From contig OZ253445.1 in the NCBI GenBank assembly GCA_965261165.1, positions 496,001-560,000 on the forward strand: DNA of 64,000 bases, given 5' to 3'. The DNA is from SMWN01 sp965261165. GTDB taxonomy: Bacteria > Pseudomonadota > Gammaproteobacteria > Eutrophobiales > Eutrophobiaceae. Positions 9,140 to 16,310 of the stretch are shown here, piece by piece; positions within the stretch are counted from its first letter, which is position 1; each line of letters opens with the position of its first letter. The position numbers and the translations under genes were made by a program. The notes under the pieces were generated by a model, which did not search any database, was not told where the DNA came from, and saw only the letters and a list, made by a program, of their open reading frames with translations.

Positions 9140-10567
9140 TTACCCCCTACTTTCTGTCAAGCGCCTACGAACATAATCTAGCGCCAAATCAAGACGGGAA
9201 AGCACCCTTTTTTTACCCATTAATCTCAGTGTTACATCTATGGATGGCGAAACACTTCCGCCTGTGATTGCGACGCGTAAAGGCTGGGAAATCTTGCCCA
9301 TCTTTATGTTAAATTCAGAAGCAGTATCGTCAATAATCTGATGTAAATTCTCATCCAACCAAGCATCAAGAGAAGAAAATTTCTCACGAAGTTTCTCTAG
9401 TGGTTTCAAGACTACAGGTCTTAAATACTTTTTCGCAGCAGCGGCATCATGGGAGTCAGAATCGATATAAAAACATCGGCTTTGTTCTGCCATTTCTACC
9501 AGCGTTTTCGTACGTTCCTTCTGCACCTCTACAAGCTCCAATATATCTGGCCCATCTTCTATGTCGATATTAAACCGTTTGAAATATTCAGCTAATTTTT
9601 CAGCAAGTTCAGTATTGCCCACAGTCTTAATGTAATGTTGGTTCAACCAGAGTAATTTTTCTGGGTTCACCGATGCTGCAGATTTATTTACATCCTCAAT
9701 ATTAAAAGACTCAATCATCTCAGCCATGCTGAATATTTCCTGATCTCCATGAGACCAACCAAGCCGCACAAGATAATTTAATAATGCTTCGGGCAAATAG
9801 CCATCTTCTTTATATTGCAATATGTTTGCTGCGCCATGACGTTTGGAGAGGCGACTTCCATCCCCGCCTAATATCAGTGGTATATGTGCATAATTTTGTG
9901 CTTCTACACCCAAGGCATGAGAAATATTAATCTGCCTGGGTGTATTGTTCAGATGATCGTCACCTCTGATGACATCAGTGATCTGCATATCCATATCATC
10001 AACAACAACCGTTAAATTATAGGTCGGCATCCCGTCTGATCTGACGATAATTAAATCATCAAGCTCTGCATTCTGATAGACCACCCTTCCCTGAATACGG
10101 TCTTCTATTACAACCTCCCCTTCCTGTGGATTTTTAAACCTAACAACGGTTTTTTTATCTGAATCATGTGAATGATCTGCATCACGACAACGTCCGTCAT
10201 AACGGGGTTTATCACCTCGCGCCATGGCTTCTTCTCGCATGACATCAAGCGCTTCCCGGCTGCAAGTGCAATAATAGGCTTTATCTTCATCAAGCAATTT
10301 TTGCATAATTTCTTTATATCGATCATATCGTTGAGTCTGATAGAAAGGACCTTCGTCGCAGTCTAATCCCAGCCACTTCATACCATCCAATATTACTTGC
10401 ACAGATTCATCAGTCGAACGCTCTCTATCAGTATCTTCAATACGTAAAATGAAATCACCTTGATGGTGACGTGCATATAGCCATGAAAAAAATGCTGTTC
10501 TAACACCGCCAATATGGAGATAGCCTGTAGGACTTGGCGCAAAACGGGTACGGACTGATGCTGTCAT
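9140..10567 (-). CDS. gltX: Glutamyl-tRNA synthetase
   Basis: Class I aminoacyl-tRNA synthetase that loads glutamate onto tRNA-Glu. The protein has 475 residues, the normal length. The HIGH-type signature is APSPTGYLHIGG at residues 9-20, the KMSKS-type signature is SRLSKRHG near residue 240, and a cysteine/histidine-containing insertion beginning YYCTC may hold the zinc site. The C-terminal anticodon-binding domain is complete. It is the last protein gene of a minus-strand run acuI-leuC-leuD-gltX with short gaps (9, 21 and 24 bases), followed by tRNA-Ala and tRNA-Glu. A gltX-tRNA neighbourhood is common in gammaproteobacteria; linkage to leuCD is less usual. Confidence 0.97.
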   Translation of the reverse strand: MTASVRTRFAPSPTGYLHIGGVRTAFFSWLYARHHQGDFILRIEDTDRERSTDESVQVILDGMKWLGLDCDEGPFYQTQRYDRYKEIMQKLLDEDKAYYCTCSREALDVMREEAMARGDKPRYDGRCRDADHSHDSDKKTVVRFKNPQEGEVVIEDRIQGRVVYQNAELDDLIIVRSDGMPTYNLTVVVDDMDMQITDVIRGDDHLNNTPRQINISHALGVEAQNYAHIPLILGGDGSRLSKRHGAANILQYKEDGYLPEALLNYLVRLGWSHGDQEIFSMAEMIESFNIEDVNKSAASVNPEKLLWLNQHYIKTVGNTELAEKLAEYFKRFNIDIEDGPDILELVEVQKERTKTLVEMAEQSRCFYIDSDSHDAAAAKKYLRPVVLKPLEKLREKFSSLDAWLDENLHQIIDDTASEFNIKMGKISQPLRVAITGGSVSPSIDVTLRLMGKKRVLSRLDLALDYVRRRLTESRG

Positions 10568-10591
10568 AATCTGTTTATTTTATACCTCGAA

Positions 10592-11233
10592 TTATTCGGC
10601 AAACAGCCAAGGCGCTTGCTGTTTTCTTTGAGATTCGTAATCACGAATTTCATTAGCACAAGAAAGCGTTATACCAATATCATCCTGACCTTGAAGCAAT
10701 CGCTCCTGTAGTCCTTTATCAAGTTCAAAGGAAAAACTTTCACCCTCTGGTGTTGTGATAGATGGATTCTCCAAATCAATCGCCAACTCATAATCAACTG
10801 TCGCAATTATTTCACCGAATAATTTATCAACCACATCAGTATCAAGCGTGATAGGCAAGAGACCATTTTTAAATGAATTACTGTAAAAAATATCCGCAAA
10901 ACTTGGGGCAATAATTACATCAATACCATAATCAAGAAAAGACCAGATGGCATGCTCACGTGATGACCCACAACCAAAGTTTTCACGCCCAAGTAAAATT
11001 CTGGCCTCTCTATAGCGTGGCTGATTTAATACAAAATCCGGATTTTCTCTTCTCTTCGTATGATCATCACCTGGTTCGCCTGCATCCAGATAACGCCATT
11101 CATCAAATAAATTCGAGCCGAAACCCTTGCGTTTAATTGATTTTAGATATTGTTTTGGAATGATGGCATCTGTGTCAACATTTGATCTGTCGAGCGGCAC
11201 AACAATCCCAGTAAAATTTTTAAAGGCTTCCAT
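10592..11233 (-). CDS. leuD: 3-isopropylmalate dehydratase small subunit
   Basis: Small (swivel-domain) subunit of isopropylmalate isomerase, which converts 2- to 3-isopropylmalate in leucine synthesis together with LeuC. The 213 residues include the family start VVPLDRSNVDTDAIIPKQYL and the substrate-binding GRENFGCGSSREHAIW near residue 78. Length and motifs are standard for the bacterial LeuD that pairs with a LeuC of about 470 residues. It begins 21 bases after leuC ends and ends 24 bases before gltX starts, so cotranscription is likely. leuB and leuA are not in the window. Confidence 0.97.
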   Translation of the reverse strand: MEAFKNFTGIVVPLDRSNVDTDAIIPKQYLKSIKRKGFGSNLFDEWRYLDAGEPGDDHTKRRENPDFVLNQPRYREARILLGRENFGCGSSREHAIWSFLDYGIDVIIAPSFADIFYSNSFKNGLLPITLDTDVVDKLFGEIIATVDYELAIDLENPSITTPEGESFSFELDKGLQERLLQGQDDIGITLSCANEIRDYESQRKQQAPWLFAE

Positions 11234-11254
11234 TATCTCTGCATTAATCTCTTT

Positions 11255-12661
11255 TTATAATTCACGCACATCAACAAAATGACCAGCAATCGCTGCTGCT
11301 GCTGCCATGGCAGGGCTGACCAAATGCGTTCTTCCGCCCCGCCCCTGTCGACCTTCAAAGTTTCTATTTGATGTCGAGGCGCATCTTTCCCCGGGAGCTA
11401 ATCTGTCTTCATTCATCCCCAGACACATGGAACAGCCCGGTTCACGCCACTCAAATCCAGCATTAATAAATATCTGATCCAGACCTTCTTTTTCAGCCTG
11501 TCGCTTCACTAGGCCAGAGCCAGGAACCACCATGGCCAAGATCACATTATCCGCGATATGCTTACCCTCGATCGTTACCGCCGCAGAGCGGATATCTTCA
11601 ATACGCGAGTTGGTGCATGAACCGATAAACACCTTATCTATTTTGATATCCTTGATTGCCGTACCAGGCACCAAATCCATATAAGTCAGGGCATGCTGTA
11701 TGCCTTCACGGACACTATTATCAGTTTCCGCTGTAGGATCAGGGACCTCGCCGGTGACAGGGACAACCATTTCAGGGGATGTCCCCCAAGTTACCTGCGG
11801 TTGAATATTCGCAGCATTAATCTTGGCGACTTTGTCGAAATGAGCACCTTCATCACTCTTTAAATTCTGCCAGGCATCAACTGCTTGATCCCACGCTCCA
11901 CCCTCAGGAGCAAAAGGTCTGCCCTTAATGTATTCAATCGTTTTATTATCAACCTCGATAAGGCCGGCTCTACCACCTGCTTCAATAGCCATATTGCAAA
12001 CTGTCATTCTGCCTTCCATAGAAAGCGCACTAATCGCCTCACCAGCGAATTCAATAGTGTGACCCGTGCCACCGGCCGCGCCAATCCTGCCAATGATCGC
12101 CAAAACAATGTCTTTAGCAGTTATGCCTTTGCCAACCTGACCATCAACAATAATCCGCATATTTTTTGCTTTACGTAATACCAGGCATTGGGTCGCCAGC
12201 GCATGCTCGACCTCAGAGGTACCAATACCAAATGCCAATGCCCCCAGGGCGCCATTCGTCGATGTGTGTGAGTCACCACAAACAATCGTCATTCCGGGCA
12301 AACAAGCGCCTTGCTCAGGTCCGATCACATGCACAATCCCTTGACGAGGATCATTCATTGCAAATTTTGTAATGCCTGTTTCCTTACAATTATTATCCAA
12401 AGTATCTAATTGTAATTTAGCAACGGGATCGTCTACCTGACCACGATGATGCGTTGGGACATTATGATCAGGCACGGCCAAATTGGCATTGAGTCGCCAG
12501 GGTTTCCGACCATTCAATCTCAATCCTTCAAATGCCTGCGGTGAAGTCACCTCATGGATGAGTTGTCTGTCTATGTAGATAAGCACAGAACCATCACTAT
12601 TGTTATGAACGATATGGTCGTCCCACAATTTGTCGTAAAGCGTTCTTGCCATCATCTGCAA
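11255..12661 (-). CDS. leuC: 3-isopropylmalate dehydratase large subunit
   Basis: Aconitase-fold [4Fe-4S] enzyme forming isopropylmalate isomerase with LeuD. Cluster ligands are visible as the Cys in GSCTNSRIEDI and the pair in PGCSMCLGMN; active-site segments such as CGDSHTSTNGALG are present. About 468 residues. The start is ambiguous: a TTG at 12661 has AGGA 7 bases upstream, whereas ATG codons at 12655 and 12652 match the usual LeuC start (MARTLYDKLWDDH) but lie 13-16 bases from that AGGA. It follows acuI by 9 bases and precedes leuD by 21. Confidence 0.96.
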   Translation of the reverse strand: MQMMARTLYDKLWDDHIVHNNSDGSVLIYIDRQLIHEVTSPQAFEGLRLNGRKPWRLNANLAVPDHNVPTHHRGQVDDPVAKLQLDTLDNNCKETGITKFAMNDPRQGIVHVIGPEQGACLPGMTIVCGDSHTSTNGALGALAFGIGTSEVEHALATQCLVLRKAKNMRIIVDGQVGKGITAKDIVLAIIGRIGAAGGTGHTIEFAGEAISALSMEGRMTVCNMAIEAGGRAGLIEVDNKTIEYIKGRPFAPEGGAWDQAVDAWQNLKSDEGAHFDKVAKINAANIQPQVTWGTSPEMVVPVTGEVPDPTAETDNSVREGIQHALTYMDLVPGTAIKDIKIDKVFIGSCTNSRIEDIRSAAVTIEGKHIADNVILAMVVPGSGLVKRQAEKEGLDQIFINAGFEWREPGCSMCLGMNEDRLAPGERCASTSNRNFEGRQGRGGRTHLVSPAMAAAAAIAGHFVDVREL

Positions 12662-12670
12662 ACTAAATTC

Positions 12671-13663
12671 CTAATCCTCAATTTTAATAATCGTTCTGCC
12701 CGTCGATGTACCTGCCAGTAAACTATCAAAAATTTCTGACAGATCATCCAATGCCGCTACTCTAGTAACAATTTTATCCAGATGCTTTGGAGCCAAATCA
12801 GTCACTAATCTATGCCATAGTTTATGACGCAATACTGTAGGACAAGCAGAAGCAGTGATTCCAATTAAGCTGACACCACGTAATATAAATGGCATGACGG
12901 TGGTCTCTAAATGACTCCCTCCTGCCATACCTACTGCAGCAATATTGCCCCATGGTTTTGTCGTCCGGGTCAGCCAGCCCAGTACATCACCCCCAACATT
13001 ATCAATAGCACCGCCCCACTGAGCTTTTTCAAGCACAGAATCAATAAGGTCAATTTTATTTCTATTGATCACTTTACTCGCGCCCAATGCCAGTAATTTA
13101 TTTTTTTCACTTTCTTTACCGGAAACGGCAATCACGTCATAACCAAGATTTGATAATATATCGACGGCATAGTTACCAACGCCACCAGAAGCACCCGTAA
13201 CTACAAATGGTCCATGCTCAGGTTTCTGCTGATTTTCTTCCAACCTTTGTACGCAAAGCGCAACAGTAAAACCGGCCGTACCTATCGACATCGCTTGCTG
13301 AGGAGACATACCTCCAGGTAAGGGCATCACCCAATCCGCAGGAACGCGCACATACTCCGCGTAACCGCCATCATGATTTGTACCAAAATCATAAGCAGCC
13401 ACTAATACCGCATCACCCTCTTTTAAGCCTTTGCTTTCTGGTGATACAACATAGCCAGCCGCATCAATACCAGCGATCAGCGGAAACCTGCGCAGAATCT
13501 TGCCCGCGCCTGTCGCCGCCAACGCATCTTTATAGTTAACGCTGGAATAAGCCACCTTGATGACCACCTCTCCAGGCGAAAGGTCATCTAGTCTGGAGTA
13601 TTCCAGATTGTTTCGTATTTTTCCATCTTCCTGATAGACACGTAAAACTTTAAAATCAGCCAT
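12671..13663 (-). CDS. acuI: Zinc-free MDR quinone oxidoreductase / acryloyl-CoA reductase, AcuI/YhdH type
   Basis: Medium-chain dehydrogenase/reductase that reduces acryloyl-CoA to propionyl-CoA with NADPH in characterised relatives (E. coli YhdH, AcuI of DMSP degraders), detoxifying a reactive acyl-CoA. I start it at ATG 13663 (MADFKVLRVYQEDGK, 330 residues), the normal family length; the longer open frame to 13825 overlaps the divergent gene's leader. NADP is bound at VTGASGGVGNYAV. The segment SVNYKDALAATG near residue 43 is characteristic of the family, and the zinc ligands of true alcohol dehydrogenases are absent. It is the first gene of the leuCD-gltX run. Whether it acts on acryloyl-CoA here is inferred from family only. 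Confidence 0.88.
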   Translation of the reverse strand: MADFKVLRVYQEDGKIRNNLEYSRLDDLSPGEVVIKVAYSSVNYKDALAATGAGKILRRFPLIAGIDAAGYVVSPESKGLKEGDAVLVAAYDFGTNHDGGYAEYVRVPADWVMPLPGGMSPQQAMSIGTAGFTVALCVQRLEENQQKPEHGPFVVTGASGGVGNYAVDILSNLGYDVIAVSGKESEKNKLLALGASKVINRNKIDLIDSVLEKAQWGGAIDNVGGDVLGWLTRTTKPWGNIAAVGMAGGSHLETTVMPFILRGVSLIGITASACPTVLRHKLWHRLVTDLAPKHLDKIVTRVAALDDLSEIFDSLLAGTSTGRTIIKIED

Positions 13664-13825
13664 CAATAATCGCCTAAAATATTTACATTTCGGGAAGTGC
13701 ATGAAACAATCTCGCACCTTTGTGGTTCTAACTACCGTAGCAGCCCCTTTAGGTCTTCGTGGAGACACGTCAATAGGCTGCACATAATACGAAAAAATGA
13801 CAAACAGTCCAACTACAGGTGTCAA

Positions 13826-14353
13826 ATGAAAAAGATTTATTCCGTAATATTTTTAATGCTTCTAGGTCTTCAAGCTGCTTATGCAGATCGTAATGATGGC
13901 GCCTATGCCTACCTACAAGGCGATTATGAAACTGCATATAACACTATGATTTCATTAGCAAATACATCAGATGATGAAATCGCACAATACTATTTAGGCG
14001 TCATGTATATGAAAGGGCAAGGAGTCGAACAGAACTACGAGGAGGCCAGCAAATGGTTTCGCAAAGCCTCAGAACAGGGATTGACCGTTGCCATGTATAA
14101 ATTAGCTGGACTCTACACCGAAGGCAAAGGTGTGCCTAAGGATTTGGAATTCGCTTACGTCTGGTATAGCGTTAGCGCCTCCTTGAAGCATAGAAAATCA
14201 ATCAATATTATTGATGAGGCTGAATCCAAACTTTCTAGTGAAGAACTAGCCTCCGCAAATCAAACCATCGCAGAATATATAGAAAAATATAGCCCTAAAG
14301 ATAAGGATCAAGGGAAGACATCTGACACAGACCCAACAATATTAAAAAATTAA
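13826..14353 (+). CDS. Secreted Sel1-repeat protein
   Basis: 175-residue exported protein of unknown role. The start at ATG 13826 gives a textbook signal peptide (MKKIYSVIFLMLLGLQ, cleavage after AYA near residue 20); the longer open frame upstream would bury it. Two Sel1-like helical repeats follow: AQYYLGVMYMKGQGVEQNYE and AMYKLAGLYTEGKGVPKDLE, each with the alanine/glycine pattern of the TPR-related Sel1 fold, which usually mediates protein-protein contacts in the periplasm. The C-terminus is a charged tail. It is divergent from acuI and convergent with the SapC gene, sharing a bidirectional terminator with it, so a functional link with the secretion locus is possible but not shown. Confidence 0.88.
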   Translation: MKKIYSVIFLMLLGLQAAYADRNDGAYAYLQGDYETAYNTMISLANTSDDEIAQYYLGVMYMKGQGVEQNYEEASKWFRKASEQGLTVAMYKLAGLYTEGKGVPKDLEFAYVWYSVSASLKHRKSINIIDEAESKLSSEELASANQTIAEYIEKYSPKDKDQGKTSDTDPTILKN

Positions 14354-14390
14354 CCCACAGGACACAAGCGCAAAGGTCTCCCATAATAAA

Positions 14391-14418
14391 AATAACCCGC
14401 AAATGCGGGTTATTTTTT
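14391..14418. terminator. Bidirectional rho-independent terminator
   Basis: A perfect 11-base inverted repeat, aataacccgca (14391-14401) and tgcgggttatt (14404-14414), is flanked by A-rich sequence on the left and a T-run on the right. It lies between the convergent Sel1 and SapC genes and can serve both. Confidence 0.9.
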
Positions 14419-14439
14419 AATCACGCTACAGGCAGTTGG

Positions 14440-15168
14440 TTAAGGTGATTTTAACTTGGCCATTAATGAATCAATATTTCCTAGTGAAACTAAATGCGCA
14501 TAGATTAACTCCATTTGATCAGTCTTGACTAGATCCATCAATGTTTCTGAATCCAGTGCCTTTAATTTTTCTCTATTAATGCCCATAAAACCACCTAAGG
14601 AGATTTTTTCACCATCAGCCATTTTAATATCAGCTTTCATTGGCTCTAATAGGCCAAGGTCTTTTATGTTTTTGCAGAAAAACGTAGTTAATTGAATATG
14701 ATTTTGATATTCCTGTAAAAATTTAACAGAATCTTTCAATGTATCTGCATCATTACCTTCATCATCAAACAATCTATCTCCCTTTTTATTTTTATTAAAT
14801 TCTGGGCAATCACTATCGATACAAACTGTAAATTTTTCTGGTGCGTTCTCATCTGCTGCTAATATAAAAGGATAGCGCCTAACATATGCAGGAATGTAAT
14901 TTGCCAACCATTCACCTTGCTCATTCACAAAAAGATTTTCGTCTTTCCTGAGTCCTAATAAAATAACCGGAAATACAGAATCATCATCTCCCATTCCAAA
15001 GACGATCGAATACTCACTTGCTGATTTTGAAAATTCAACCGCAGCAATGAACAAGCTATTTGTTTCTGAGGTATGCTTAAAATTACTGACTGCTTCGATA
15101 CTCCAGTCACCATGTATTTCTTTATTTAAAGGAATGATATTCTTATAGAATAGCGGTTGAGAGCTCAT
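14440..15168 (-). CDS. SapC-family protein
   Basis: 242-residue soluble protein of the SapC family (named after Campylobacter fetus SapC, encoded with S-layer secretion genes); biochemical function is unsettled. Family landmarks visible here are the start LFYKNIIPLNKEIHGDWSIE, then VEFSKSASEYSIVFG, then YIPAYVRRYPF near residue 95, then the SLGGFMGINREKLKAL and TDQMELIYAHL block near the C-terminus. No signal peptide is present. It is the last gene of the minus-strand block tpsB-tpsA-small secreted protein-sapC and begins 57 bases after its upstream neighbour, so the context again places SapC beside a large exported surface protein. Confidence 0.88.
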   Translation of the reverse strand: MSSQPLFYKNIIPLNKEIHGDWSIEAVSNFKHTSETNSLFIAAVEFSKSASEYSIVFGMGDDDSVFPVILLGLRKDENLFVNEQGEWLANYIPAYVRRYPFILAADENAPEKFTVCIDSDCPEFNKNKKGDRLFDDEGNDADTLKDSVKFLQEYQNHIQLTTFFCKNIKDLGLLEPMKADIKMADGEKISLGGFMGINREKLKALDSETLMDLVKTDQMELIYAHLVSLGNIDSLMAKLKSP

Positions 15169-15225
15169 AGAAATCCTTTTTTAAAATAAGTGTTAGAAAA
15201 GAATATTGGAAAAACTAAATTGAAA

Positions 15226-15780
15226 TCAGGTATCCTCGGGATCGTAATCATCGTCGCCTAAATCTTCATCATCTTCAAGGACATCTTCAGTATCATCGAA
15301 AGCACCGTACTCGTCTTCGGTCATCGCATCTTCTTCTACGAAGAAATCTTCTTCTATTAATTCTTCCTCTGGCAACTCAGGCTTGGTAATTTTACTTAGT
15401 CTTTCCATATAATCTGCATATTTATCTCTTGTATCAATATAGGCAGTTCTGATAGTTGTTAATTCTTCTTCATCGTTTTGTTCTCTAGAGATGACATCTT
15501 CTATACGTCGATCTAATGTTTCTATGAGTTTTCCAATCTCATCCTCATCAACGGTCGGATCACAGATATCTCTACCATCACACTCAGCAATAGATAAAGC
15601 GATCCCCATGCCGATAGTATTAAATATTTTCGTATCTTCTGATAATGTAGTTATATCAGCACTAATAATTTCGTTTATGTCCAACACATTCGGTTGCACG
15701 GCTTGAACTGAGCTGCTAAAAATAATAATGCAATAAGCAGAAATGCCAAGGAAGACCTGATTAAAAGATGTTGTTAACAT
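15226..15780 (-). CDS. Small secreted acidic protein related to the C-terminal domain of the giant exoprotein
   Basis: 184 residues from ATG 15780. It begins with a hydrophobic signal segment (LGISAYCIIIFSSSVQA), then a domain starting FNTIGMGIALSIAECDGRD that aligns without gaps to residues about 5264-5350 of TpsA (FGQIGTGVALALAQCEEIEG). Both have a C-x5-C pair (Cys67 and Cys73 here), then a helical stretch and a strongly acidic tail (EDDEDLGDDDYDPEDT). No known domain is recognised. The longer open frame up to 16005 reads through a decayed insertion-element copy and includes the 18-base tandem duplication, so the internal ATG is the credible start, although no strong Shine-Dalgarno is visible. 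It sits between tpsA and sapC on the same strand. A role as anchor, cap or decoy for the exoprotein C-terminus is inference. Confidence 0.7.
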   Translation of the reverse strand: MLTTSFNQVFLGISAYCIIIFSSSVQAVQPNVLDINEIISADITTLSEDTKIFNTIGMGIALSIAECDGRDICDPTVDEDEIGKLIETLDRRIEDVISREQNDEEELTTIRTAYIDTRDKYADYMERLSKITKPELPEEELIEEDFFVEEDAMTEDEYGAFDDTEDVLEDDEDLGDDDYDPEDT

Positions 15781-15799
15781 TTTTCTGTTATTTTCTGGT

Positions 15800-16068
15800 T
15801 GAAGAATTTTCCAAGTGCAGTTTAGACAATATTCAGTCAAATAACCCAGAGGCTTTAACATCTTTTGAGGCTTTAACATCTTTTGAACTCTAATGGCATT
15901 TTTTTGCCCTATTTTCAACCCAATACGTCCATATCGGTAATAACCAATCTTCGACATCACTGGGTTGAACCTGGTTTGCTTTGACTGCCCATCCCCAAGC
16001 ACCACTGACTGCCTTTGCCAGTCGTTTTTTTGTAACGAGCAAAACTGACCTCCGCTAGAGTGGTTTGG
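15800..16068 (-). mobile_element. Decayed IS5-like element relic, copy A
   Basis: Read on the minus strand, this segment shares blocks with the transposase relic at 44413-44705: ccaaacca at the left, then gttttgctcgt, then ggatgggcagtcaaagcaa. It also shares blocks with the relic at 56806-56970, notably gtgatgtcgaagattggtta and ttatttgactgaat. Parts of the element are missing, including the transposase stretch between gctaaag and ggcaatcagtgg of copy C. It lies directly upstream of the small secreted protein gene and contains an 18-base tandem duplication. No intact ends or target duplications are visible. Confidence 0.55.
15851..15886. repeat. Two-copy tandem duplication, period 18
   Basis: ggctttaacatcttttga occurs twice in perfect tandem (15851-15868 and 15869-15886), inside the relic element upstream of the small secreted protein gene. 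Confidence 0.92.
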
Positions 16069-16151
16069 CGCATCTTATTCTCAATTACTCCGGGAAATTT
16101 GTATTACCTCAGATTACCCCTAAATAAACAATTTTTTAATGAGACCTTTAT

Positions 16152-16253
16152 GCTTGTGCCCTGCGGGTGCTTGTGCCCTGCGGGTGCTTGTGCCCTGCGG
16201 GTGCTTGTGCCCTGCGGGTGCTTGTGCCCTGCGGGTGCTTGTGCCCTGCGGGT
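16152..16253. repeat. Six perfect tandem copies of a 17-base unit (minisatellite)
   Basis: gcttgtgccctgcgggt is repeated six times without any mismatch. The array is GC-rich in AT-rich surroundings and lies about 60 bases beyond the stop codon of tpsA. It has no spacers, so it is not a CRISPR. Perfect identity suggests recent expansion and a copy number that may vary between strains. Confidence 0.97.
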
Positions 16254-16266
16254 ATCATTGTCGGAA

Positions 16267-16285
16267 GCGCGGGCTTCAGCCGCGC
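16267..16285. repeat. REP-like GC-rich palindrome
   Basis: gcgcgggct (16267-16275) and agccgcgc (16278-16285) form an 8-bp stem with one bulged G around a two-base loop. It resembles the REP palindromes of gammaproteobacteria (core GGCTTCAGCC). It is 26 bases past the tpsA stop and may stabilise the 3' end of that transcript or slow polymerase. Confidence 0.55.
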
Positions 16286-16310
16286 AAAACCGTTGTAATT
16301 GATTCATACT

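Larger units (their letters stand above)
16069..16310. other. Gap between the exoprotein gene and the relic element
   Basis: No gene is supported. Apart from the six-copy 17-base array and the palindrome listed separately, it is plain AT-rich sequence. Open frames of 67-80 codons seen here are by-products of the array, whose 17-base period opens all three frames. Confidence 0.7.

Noticed and set aside
15781..16005. N-terminal extension of the small secreted protein
   Set aside because: The segment is shared with the IS relic copies and holds an 18-base duplication; starting at ATG 15780 puts a signal peptide at the N-terminus.
16152..16253. CRISPR array
   Set aside because: The repeats are directly contiguous, with no spacers, and no cas genes are nearby.
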